NCBI GenBank assembly: GCA_030065175.1
Contig: JASJDH010000010.1
Location: 1 to 35,746, forward strand
From: Leptolyngbyaceae cyanobacterium MO_188.B28
Lineage (GTDB): Bacteria > Cyanobacteriota > Cyanobacteriia > Phormidesmidales > Phormidesmidaceae
DNA length: 35,746 nt
Direction: 5' to 3'
The number at the start of each line of letters is the position of its first letter. The stretch's first letter is position 1. Both the position numbers and the translations under genes were made by a program. The notes beneath the pieces were generated by a model. It did no database searches. It had not been told where the DNA came from and saw only the letters and a list, made by a program, of their open reading frames with translations. Positions 19,508 to 28,009 of the stretch are shown one piece after another.

Positions 19508-19753
19508 TTATGGATGCCAGTAGGTGACAGCAACGGCGATCGCGATCAGCCCCCAAGTCGCCACAGCGTAAATAACGCCTAATCTTTGTTGCGTCTGGGG
19601 CGCATCACTGGTCGCATAGGACATCTGAGTATCTTGATTCTTAGGGGCTGTTGCCCCAGCAGGCAAAAGCTCGCCGGAGCGAGGAAAAACAGCATTAGGA
19701 TTGCCAGCAGAGTAAGACATGTCAAAACCTCCTGTAACTGCATGCAGCAACAA
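19508..19753 (-). CDS. Psb34/ssl1498-type HLIP-like small membrane protein, second copy
   Basis: MSYSAGNPNAVFPRSGELLPAG...QMSYATSDAPQTQQRLGVIYAVATWGLIAIAVAVTYWHP; paralogue of 2188-2487. Start likely the MSYSAGNPN methionine (~19720). Confidence 0.6.
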   Translation of the reverse strand: MLLHAVTGGFDMSYSAGNPNAVFPRSGELLPAGATAPKNQDTQMSYATSDAPQTQQRLGVIYAVATWGLIAIAVAVTYWHP

Positions 19754-20163
19754 TATAACGTTTTATTTCAATAATGTGCGAAAGACTCGAAATTATACTG
19801 ATTTATGGTAGCGAAAATTACTCGTGAGGGTGACTCTCCTAACTCGACGATCTCACTCCATGCGGTCATCCCCCGTCAGTCTTCCCTAATAGCCAAGCCT
19901 ACACCAGCCCTCCCCAACGGCTCCGGCTAACCCCCAGGCCGCAATCTCAAACCAAAATTATAGAGAGTGGTCCCGCTTCGCTGACTGGCCAGGCGCCTGC
20001 TCAATCCAAGGTGTCTACCAGACAGGCTCAACCGGAATAGCGCTTACGTCATCTAATTGAGCCGCAGGGCCCCGCAATTTGGAGCCTTGTCAGGCTGACT
20101 GGCTAAAACCCATTTGGCTGGACAACCTTTCCCCCCTGAAGTATCTAGATAAGAGTTTTTGGG

Positions 20164-20475
20164 ATGCAGACCTGGCAGGTGATTGAATTGCTCAAAGCGC
20201 ATCTCCCCAAATTGGCCAAGGAGCTACCGGGGATCAAGTTCCGCTATGAAATGGAGACGGACGCCTTCCTGATCCGCTGGCAGGGACAGGTGGTGGGACG
20301 CATTTTCGCAGACGGGATGCTCAACTTAGACTTGATGCACACCAAGACATGGAGCACCTTTAGCCACAACAGGCCGCAAAGAGTCAAAGCGCTTTACGCT
20401 AGCCTTGAGGCGTTTCTAAACGACATCAAGCGCCTCTACAACCCCGATATTCTGCAACAGATCCGGAAGGATTGA
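20164..20475 (+). CDS. Hypothetical protein (103 aa)
   Basis: Well-composed soluble ORF MQTWQVIELLKAHLPKLAKELPGIKFRYEMETDAFLIRWQGQVVGRI... Confidence 0.5.
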   Translation: MQTWQVIELLKAHLPKLAKELPGIKFRYEMETDAFLIRWQGQVVGRIFADGMLNLDLMHTKTWSTFSHNRPQRVKALYASLEAFLNDIKRLYNPDILQQIRKD

Positions 20476-20721
20476 ATATTTCGGCGTCCAAACGCCCGCC
20501 CCCATTACCCACCGCTCCTACTCCCACCTGACGCCCTCACCACAATTGCAAAACCTGCCCGCCCCGCCTCCTCGACAACGCTGCCCATCCGCCGCCGCCT
20601 GCCCCAGATGGCCCAAGGCTCAGGAACACTAGGCTCCCGAAACGCCAGAGCGATTCGAGTCGCACTGGATTAAACCAGCGGCTTAGCTCAGCCGCTCAGT
20701 CATGCTACGATTCTTCTGTCT

Positions 20722-20774
20722 ACAAAAATCAACTTAAGTGTCTGCCCCAGCTTGGAAGTTGGGGCTATTTTTGT
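20722..20774. terminator. Large hairpin, bidirectional terminator-like
   Basis: ACAAAAAT ... GCCCCA gcttggaagt TGGGGC t ATTTTTGT. Confidence 0.5.
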
Positions 20775-20819
20775 AAGTTGGCCGCTTCTTCTTAAACTTC
20801 AGCATATTCAACATCTTCT

Positions 20820-21356
20820 TGGGGTTTAGGGGTCAACGGAACAATAACCAACGCTAAGGCTATAACCCTTGCAGGACAGGGATTTCAGTCCATGGTTTTC
20901 TCATTTTTATAACCCTTACAATTCCTGAAACATATACCAGGCAATGAATTTGGGAATTTGCGGTTTTCAGGCTTCTCAAAAGAGAGTCAGATATTGCTTG
21001 AAAGCCCTCTTATAAGAGACTTTCAGGATTTTTATTATAGACACCTGTGACGACCATACCATGCAAATAAACCTGCTTTCAGTAGGTTTTCCTCGTAAAA
21101 CCTACTAAATCCTATTCGTCAGACATCCAGACAATATGTACATAGAATATCTAAAACCTTTAATCTATAAGCCTTTCAGCTTATAAGCGCCATTTCATTG
21201 TGTCCTTCAAAAAGGTGATTTTCCTGTAATCCATAACCAGCAAAGCTTTCAACGATTTCCGACTATAATATTCGAGTGCGATCACAGACTGAAACCCATG
21301 CCTGACAGTCTTTTCAGCACTAGCGTTGTTTTTTGTTCCGTTGACCCCTAAACCCC
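20820..21356. mobile_element. Inverted-repeat-bounded non-coding element (~535 bp)
   Basis: TGGGGTTTAGGGGTCAACGGAACAA at left and TTGTTCCGTTGACCCCTAAACCCCA at right (25 bp perfect, extending to ~37 bp with few mismatches). No transposase inside. Confidence 0.65.
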
Positions 21357-21570
21357 AGACTCTGTTGCGTTGGATCACACAGGTTGTCGGTCAAAAGCTA
21401 GGGTTCCGCACGACAATAAAACTGTCAGTTCCTTCACCTCAACGATTTTGAACCAATGTATCTGATTGCGGACTACTGAGACTGAGCATGGGACCACCCT
21501 ATGATGTTTGGTTTGTTAGACTTTCAGCTTACAGGTTGGTCCTTTCCTTATCCCGAACTCAGGTTACTTA

Positions 21571-21683
21571 GGTAAATTTATCTGATCTTACGTACGTAAA
21601 TTTATCATTTCCACAGTCCAGAAATCGTGATTAAATTAAATTATTAATAAATTATTAAGGATGCAACAGTAAATTTACTTGTT
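21571..21683. promoter_or_regulatory. Candidate operator cluster upstream of pxpB-like gene
   Basis: GTAAATTTATC at 21573 and 21597 (24-bp spacing), and near-palindrome TGCAACAGTAAATTTACTTGTTGCA at ~21662-21686. Confidence 0.45.
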
Positions 21684-21782
21684 GCAGATTGTCAGGCTTA
21701 GGAAATACCTCATCATTTTTAGGCTACAGCATCAGTACCTCTACTCATATTAATTACACGCATCGTTCTATCTGAAAATCAA

Positions 21783-22658
21783 ATGATTTATCAAACGCTC
21801 CGCTATCGTTTAGCTGGTGAGCGACATCTCCTCATTGAACAGAGTGATGAGGTTGATCTCACTGTGAACTTCAAGGCGATCTCGCTAGCTCAAATGTTAT
21901 TGGGCTCGCCTGAGATGGGACCGGATGGTATTCGAGCAATTGTTGACGTGGTCCCATCCTTCTCTACAGTGTTGATTCAATATGATCCCACTGTTATATC
22001 TATTCAAGGCTTGATCCGCTTCTGTGAGCACTGTGTCCAGTATCTGGATTCACCGCATAACTTAGAGTTGTCTTCTCGGCTGATCGAAATTCCTGTTCAC
22101 TATAACGATCGCTGGTCTCGGGAGTGTTTTGAACAATACTGCAAAACCATTAAGCCAATTGAAAGCAATCCCGAATGGGTTGCTCGTTTGAATGGGTTGG
22201 GTTCCATTGAGAAGCTGATAATCTATCACTCAACCCCAGAGTGGTGGGTTGGCGCGGTTGGTTTTTTGGTGGGATTGCCAACCCTCATGCCGTTGAACCC
22301 AAATTTTAGACTTCATGCCCCAAAATATGACCCACCTCGTACATGGACACCGAAAGGCACAATTGGGGTTGCAGGTGGATTTACAACGATCTATCCAATC
22401 GTAGTTCCCGATGGATATCAGATGATTGGCAGAACCCCTGCGCCCATTTTTGATCCTCAAGGGCAATTGCCTGTCTTTAGGGATACGCCTTTTCTCTTTC
22501 GAATTGGAGATCGTGTAAAGTTCCGTCCAATTGATGAGGAGGAATTTGAGGCGATTGAACGTGAAATTGTCGAAGGGCGCTATCAGTATCAGATCTCAGA
22601 GCCCCAGACATTCCGCCTAAACCATTATCTCAACCATGCTCATGCGGAGATTGCTTAA
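21783..22658 (+). CDS. KipI/PxpB-type protein (5-oxoprolinase/allophanate hydrolase subunit 1 family)
   Basis: RTWTPKGTIGVAGGFTTIYPIVVPDGYQMIGRTPAPIFDP matches the family signature (..P.GSVAIAGGQTGIYP...GGWQLIGRTP). Confidence 0.8.
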   Translation: MIYQTLRYRLAGERHLLIEQSDEVDLTVNFKAISLAQMLLGSPEMGPDGIRAIVDVVPSFSTVLIQYDPTVISIQGLIRFCEHCVQYLDSPHNLELSSRLIEIPVHYNDRWSRECFEQYCKTIKPIESNPEWVARLNGLGSIEKLIIYHSTPEWWVGAVGFLVGLPTLMPLNPNFRLHAPKYDPPRTWTPKGTIGVAGGFTTIYPIVVPDGYQMIGRTPAPIFDPQGQLPVFRDTPFLFRIGDRVKFRPIDEEEFEAIEREIVEGRYQYQISEPQTFRLNHYLNHAHAEIA

Positions 22659-22770
22659 CGCGCTTAATCAGAGAGATGGGGAGTTGCGTAGATTCCTTTT
22701 ACGCTCGCTTCCCTTGTTAAGGGTTCAAGCAAAAGAAAATTGACCATCTGTTCCGAGAAGAGTTAAGGCA

Positions 22771-23826
22771 ATGACTGACAGAAAACGATTTGCTGTTTTA
22801 AATGGGGGAATTAGAGTCAATAAACCAGCTGCAGCAGACAGTCGAAAATGTTTTGAGGTTTTGACCGGGGGACTTGAAACCACTGTTCAAGATTATTGGG
22901 GCCGAGAGGGTTATTTAAGGTTTGGGGTTCCTCGCTCAGGGCCAATGGATAAACTTTCCTTTCAATTGGGAAATCAACTCGTAGGCAATGATGAGAATGC
23001 GGCAGGGATAGAAATTCAGTTTATTGGCCCGAAGTTACGATTCTTTAATGAAACAGTGATTGCTATCACGGGGGCTAATAATCGTCCAAAACTCAATCAG
23101 AAGTCAATTCCGCTTTGGCAAACAGCTGTTATTCAGCCGGGTGATATCCTCTCGTTTAGCCATGCGGAATTTGGGGCGCGTAGTTATATCACCTTCGCTG
23201 GAGGGATTGATACGCCCTTAGTCATGGGCAGCCGCTCCACATTTACTAGGGCGCAGCTTGGTGGATTTCAGGGACGAAAACTGATGCAGGGAGATGTCGT
23301 TTATACGTTTATACCTTCTCAACCGATGTATCAGCTCCTCGATAGAATCGTTCCCAACGAATCTCGACCGGAGTTTTCCCGCCTGTGGCAGGTTGAGGTG
23401 AACCTAGGTCCCCATGATGATGGACTCACCCCTGACGATATTCAACAATTTTTCACCTATGACTGGATTGTTTCTTCCAAATCGGATCGAATTGGCTATC
23501 GCTTAGAGGGACCTAAATTCCAGTTCTCGGAGAGCGCTCGATATCAATCTGCAGAAAATGGCAGGCATCCATCCAACACAATTGATTATGGTTGTTCTAT
23601 CGGCTCAGTGTTGTTGTGTGGACATACGCCAACAGTGCTCCTTGCCGATTGTCCAAGCTTGACCGGATATATAGCCCCCTTCACTGTTACTGAGCAAAGC
23701 TTGCGAAAAGTAGGGCAAGCTCGCCCAGGCGACATTATCAACTTCAAGCAGGTTATTCAGAGCAGCGCCTCCAACCATCGCAACAGATTGCACTTAGATA
23801 AAAGCGTATCTCGTCTACTCTGCTAA
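22771..23826 (+). CDS. KipA/PxpC-type biotin-dependent carboxyltransferase family protein
   Basis: GGLETTVQDYWGREGYLRFGVPRSGPMDKLSFQLGNQLVGNDENAAGIEIQFIGP...AITGAN. Confidence 0.85.
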   Translation: MTDRKRFAVLNGGIRVNKPAAADSRKCFEVLTGGLETTVQDYWGREGYLRFGVPRSGPMDKLSFQLGNQLVGNDENAAGIEIQFIGPKLRFFNETVIAITGANNRPKLNQKSIPLWQTAVIQPGDILSFSHAEFGARSYITFAGGIDTPLVMGSRSTFTRAQLGGFQGRKLMQGDVVYTFIPSQPMYQLLDRIVPNESRPEFSRLWQVEVNLGPHDDGLTPDDIQQFFTYDWIVSSKSDRIGYRLEGPKFQFSESARYQSAENGRHPSNTIDYGCSIGSVLLCGHTPTVLLADCPSLTGYIAPFTVTEQSLRKVGQARPGDIINFKQVIQSSASNHRNRLHLDKSVSRLLC

Positions 23827-23888
23827 GGCGCAATACATTCATCCCTTTCCCATTCAAAAAATGCTATCGATCAGATAGCTCGGTTGTT

Positions 23889-24890
23889 ATGTCTATATTG
23901 AAAACTACTTCTAAACGAGATTTATCTACACTGTCCGAGACGCAAAGGCGACAACGACGAGCCTCCAAACCACAAGATCTTGATCATGTCGGTGTTCTAC
24001 TCGTTATGCTATCTGCATTGGGGTTTGGAACTTTAGCCATTTTTGGCAAGTTGGCTTATGCTCAAGGGTTGGATCCCCTTAGCGCGTTATCTTGGAGACT
24101 AGGGGGCGCTACTGTTGCGCTTTGGGGTTGGCTGTTGTTGCGCAATCAACGGCAAGTACCTCTCTCGGCGGCAATCTCAGCCCTTTCCCTAGGCGCCATT
24201 GGATATGCCCTCCAATCAGCTCTATTTTTCAATGCATTGTCTTATGCCAGCGCCGGATTAACCGCCCTTATGTTTTACACCTATCCGGCGTTTGTCGCTC
24301 TGATTAGTTGGGGCACTACTCGACAAGCCCCTACATCATGGCAGCTAAAAGTTTTGGGACTATCTCTCCTAGGCTGTTGGTTCACGCTCGATGTGAGTCA
24401 TGAAATAGTTCAGCCATTGGGAATTCTTCTGGGAATTTCTGCCGGAGCTGGATATGCCCTATATATGACTTTGAGTTCCCGGCTGGTTCGCAATGTCCCT
24501 CCGATTCAGGCGGCAGCCTTTATGTTGCTTGGAGCAACCGCCACGGTAGGGAGTATAACAGTCGTCCTCCAGGGGGTTGTAATTCCAACTACAACATCTG
24601 GGCTAAGCGCTGTCTTAGGACTGGCGGTTATTTCTACCGCTCTGCCGATTGTCTTTCTGTTTGCTGGATTACGACGCTTAAGGGTTGTTCCAGCAGCCAT
24701 TCTCTCCACCCTGGAACCTGCCTTGGCCGTTGTAATGGGAATCTGGCTGTTAGGAGAACAACTGCAGTTGGCACAACTGTTAGGAGGAGCCATGATTATT
24801 AGTTCTGCACTGCTTCTACAGGTGACATCTGGACGCCAGAAAAATGAATCAATCAGACGATTCGATGGCATTCCAGGTCAACTCCCATAA
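23889..24890 (+). CDS. EamA/DMT-superfamily transporter
   Basis: 333 aa, about 10 TM segments; LLVMLSALGFGTLAIFGKLAYAQGLDPLSALSWRL and a second repeat (LSTLEPALAVVMGIWLLGEQLQLAQLLGGAMIISSALLLQ). Confidence 0.9.
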   Translation: MSILKTTSKRDLSTLSETQRRQRRASKPQDLDHVGVLLVMLSALGFGTLAIFGKLAYAQGLDPLSALSWRLGGATVALWGWLLLRNQRQVPLSAAISALSLGAIGYALQSALFFNALSYASAGLTALMFYTYPAFVALISWGTTRQAPTSWQLKVLGLSLLGCWFTLDVSHEIVQPLGILLGISAGAGYALYMTLSSRLVRNVPPIQAAAFMLLGATATVGSITVVLQGVVIPTTTSGLSAVLGLAVISTALPIVFLFAGLRRLRVVPAAILSTLEPALAVVMGIWLLGEQLQLAQLLGGAMIISSALLLQVTSGRQKNESIRRFDGIPGQLP

Positions 24891-25010
24891 ATTGTGTTAA
24901 TCAGTTGAGATCGCCTTTGCCGACCTGATTTGTTGTCATTCGGCGGATCGAGCGGCAAATAAGTTTCATTCTTCTCTCAGTCTGTTTCTTTTCGTCAATT
25001 ATCTAGAGGT

Positions 25011-25532
25011 GTGGAGATGGTTGCTCCATTAGAAATTGACCCAACAACTAACATCGGTCACCGCCTTTTGGGCAAGACATATTTATCTATTCAGCGCGAC
25101 CAGCACGTTCCTTTCCAGGTTTGGCTGCTAGAGAATCCCAACAGTTTCATGCCGCTACCAGGCAACATCACCCTGCCCAATCATGACTGCCTGCACCTAC
25201 TGCTCAATCGCGGTTTCTCCCCAGAAGAGGAGGCGTTCATTCTGGGCTTCACCATGGGAAACGACTTGAACACCAGATGGCTGCATACTCTACTGTTCAA
25301 GTTGGCCAGCCAACGCTTCTATCCCAAAAAGTATAAATTCAACCGCGAACACCTAAAACGATTTGACCTGGGTTTCCTCTACGGTCGCCAGATAGCTCGG
25401 ATCCACCCCAATCTCAACCACTTTGATTTCTTGGCGTATGCTCACTACCGCATTAATGAAGTGCGTCATATGACTGGCATTCGAATGCAGACTCTCCAAC
25501 AGCTCTGGGAGACCGAACGCCTGCCAAGCTGA
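25011..25532 (+). CDS. Coq4-like protein
   Basis: NHDCLHLLLNRGFSPEEEAFILGFTMGND fits the HDxxH...E metal-binding signature of the Coq4 family. Confidence 0.65.
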   Translation: MEMVAPLEIDPTTNIGHRLLGKTYLSIQRDQHVPFQVWLLENPNSFMPLPGNITLPNHDCLHLLLNRGFSPEEEAFILGFTMGNDLNTRWLHTLLFKLASQRFYPKKYKFNREHLKRFDLGFLYGRQIARIHPNLNHFDFLAYAHYRINEVRHMTGIRMQTLQQLWETERLPS

Positions 25533-25654
25533 TGTGTATTCAGGCCGCAATATGATTAACGCTCTTCAATCACTCTAGGCAGAGGAAAACTGAGGCCACT
25601 CCTTCGGAGCAGCCCTTGGGATAGTCCCTTTGAAGAGATTCATAATCGTGATCA

Positions 25655-25809
25655 GGGGAAACTGTCAGAACTGAGATCTCAAGATTAGTTATTGAAAAAG
25701 AAAACCTGGATGAAGCTCTAAAAGTATTAATTCTTCGTTGCACTTAATGAGAATCTTCTCAACATTATTGAGAATAACAAAATGAGTACTGAGTTCTGAC
25801 ACTTTCTCC
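25655..25809. mobile_element. 155-bp MITE-like element with IS6-remnant-like ends
   Basis: GGGGAAACTGTCAGAACTGAGATCTC at left; GAGTACTGAGTTCTGACACTTTCTCC at right (inverted, about 20/26). Outer end resembles the IS6-like end at 2656-2690. Confidence 0.55.
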
Positions 25810-26063
25810 ACACAGCTCGGATTGTTGACTAAGTTGCTCCTTCTATGGAAATCGGCGATCAGAATATTGGATGAACGTACAGGCACACCTTTTATAGCAT
25901 TTCCTGATTGAGTTGAATACACTTTGGACTTGGGATGCTCTAACAACCATACTCTGAGGCAAAGACTGTATTCAACGCGAATGAGAACCGCTATAACTTC
26001 ATTGACTTGTTAACTGATAGAGTCTTTCAGCGGGAAATCGTCCAGGAGATAAGAGACAAAGGA

Positions 26064-27989
26064 CTACTGCTGGTGGATGGGAATCTCAATGGAGAACTCA
26101 GTCCCTTGACTGGGGGTTGAAGCGCAAGTTAACGTTCCCTGATGTTTATCCACAACAATTTGATAGCTGATCGACAACCCTAAGCCGGTTCCCTTCCCCA
26201 CGGGTTTGGTGGTAAAGAAGGGATTGAATAACTGCGACTTAATCTTTTCCTCAATCCCTGAGCCATTATCCTCAATGCGAATGGCTATTCGAGTATCCTG
26301 GGAAGTCCCTCGATCCCCCCCTTCCAGTACTTCAGTCCGAATCCGGATACAGGGTGGGGGGAGCGGAGGGGGAGGCGTGAGCGTGGCGGCGGTGTAAACG
26401 GGGAGTACGGAGGCGTTGATTTGAGACTGAGCGGAGCGGTTGGAACCGTTAGGTAGAACGTGTTTATCGCCGATCATAGCTGTCTCTACGCCTTTTATCT
26501 GCACTGGCCTATTCGTCCTCGTTTTTTCTAAAGCGTCAATTGCATTACTCAGAATATTCATGAAAACCTGGTTGAGCTGAGAGGGGTAACATTCCACCAA
26601 CGGTAAATCGCCATACTCCCTAATCACCTCAATCGCCGAATAACCCTGCCTTGCTTTCAGACGATGCTTCAAGAGAAGTAAAGTGCTATCAATGCCCTCA
26701 TGAATATCCACAGATTTTAGATCTGACTGATCCAAGCGGGAAAAATTTCTGAGGGACAGGACGATTTCTCTAATCCGCTCAGCCCCAATCTGCATGGACC
26801 CCAATAATTTCTGCAGATCTTCAACCAGAAAGTCTAATTCCATGGTCTGCTGCAGAGCCTGAATTTCAGGGTTAGGGGTAGGATACGTCTTTTGATAAAG
26901 ATGAATCAACTCCAGTAGGTCTTGGAAGTATGCTTGCGCAGGCCGGAGATTGCTATAGATGAAGCTGACTGGATTATTTATTTCATGGGCGACCCCTGCA
27001 ACCATTTGACCCAGCCCAGACATTTTTTCAGCTTGAACCAATTGAGATTGGGTTGTTTGCAGTGTCTTGAGCGCTTGGGTTAACTTTTGTGATTTGGCTC
27101 GTTCACTGGCTTCGCTATCTCGCAGGGCCATTTCCACTTGTTTACGCCGCTCAAAAACGAAACCAAAGGTGGTTGACAGAAATCCGATTTCATTTGTGGG
27201 CATTGCCGCAGGCGGATCAAAGCCCCCGTTCTCTTTACTGGATATGACAGCTTGATGGAGGCGATTTAGCGGCCCCAAAACAACCCTTTGAATCAATATC
27301 CCTATCACTAAAAGGATGACGACATTCCCGGCGAGTAGAGTCAAGATTGTGGTCCAAAAAGTCCGCCAGACTTTTCGGCGAATGCGGTTGAGGTCCAGGA
27401 TGGCGATCACTAGTCCCCGCCGTCCTTGCATCTCAAACAAAACACTGCTGAAGGGCATCAGTTGGGCCAGAACAGGTTTCCCATCCAAAATCATTTGGAG
27501 GGAATCCTCAACACCGCTGCTAGCCGCTTGTTCTAAGGCTAAGGCCAACTCAGGGTGTAAGGCGGTGTAACGAGAGTTGTTCAGTGCCTGTGAGCTGTGG
27601 GCTAGGGTCAAATAGTCAGGGGTGACAATGGCAATCTCATCCACCGCTGGTAAGGTAGCGTAATTTTCCACCACCCGTTGCAGCATGCTGGTGTAGCCAA
27701 CTTCAATCGGGCCTTCTGTAGCAAACTCTAGACCTTGAGTAATGGACTGAGCGTGTTCGACTACCTGCTTTTCTAAGCCAGTTTGAATCAAGCGAAAACT
27801 GCCCCAAGCCATCGTCAGCCCGACCGTAGTAAGAGCGGCCCCAAACCCAATCAGGAGTTGTTTGGATAGACTTAACTTAACTGGAAATGCTTCAGATCCG
27901 TTACTAATATCCTCAAACTTCAGAAATTTTCTTTCAAAGACCCTACCAATAGAGTGGCTATCAAATAGTCGATAAAATCTACTTTGCAT
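26064..27989 (-). CDS. Sensor histidine kinase with a single periplasmic domain + HAMP
   Basis: Two TM segments flanking ~150 aa; H-box [13 protein letters not shown]-box NILSNAIDAL, G1 DNGSGIEE, G2 GKGTGLGLS; long low-complexity insert TLTPPPPLPPPC before G1. Confidence 0.92.
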   Translation of the reverse strand: MQSRFYRLFDSHSIGRVFERKFLKFEDISNGSEAFPVKLSLSKQLLIGFGAALTTVGLTMAWGSFRLIQTGLEKQVVEHAQSITQGLEFATEGPIEVGYTSMLQRVVENYATLPAVDEIAIVTPDYLTLAHSSQALNNSRYTALHPELALALEQAASSGVEDSLQMILDGKPVLAQLMPFSSVLFEMQGRRGLVIAILDLNRIRRKVWRTFWTTILTLLAGNVVILLVIGILIQRVVLGPLNRLHQAVISSKENGGFDPPAAMPTNEIGFLSTTFGFVFERRKQVEMALRDSEASERAKSQKLTQALKTLQTTQSQLVQAEKMSGLGQMVAGVAHEINNPVSFIYSNLRPAQAYFQDLLELIHLYQKTYPTPNPEIQALQQTMELDFLVEDLQKLLGSMQIGAERIREIVLSLRNFSRLDQSDLKSVDIHEGIDSTLLLLKHRLKARQGYSAIEVIREYGDLPLVECYPSQLNQVFMNILSNAIDALEKTRTNRPVQIKGVETAMIGDKHVLPNGSNRSAQSQINASVLPVYTAATLTPPPPLPPPCIRIRTEVLEGGDRGTSQDTRIAIRIEDNGSGIEEKIKSQLFNPFFTTKPVGKGTGLGLSISYQIVVDKHQGTLTCASTPSQGTEFSIEIPIHQQ

Positions 27990-28009
27990 AGTTAGCTAAG
28001 AGAATCTTT

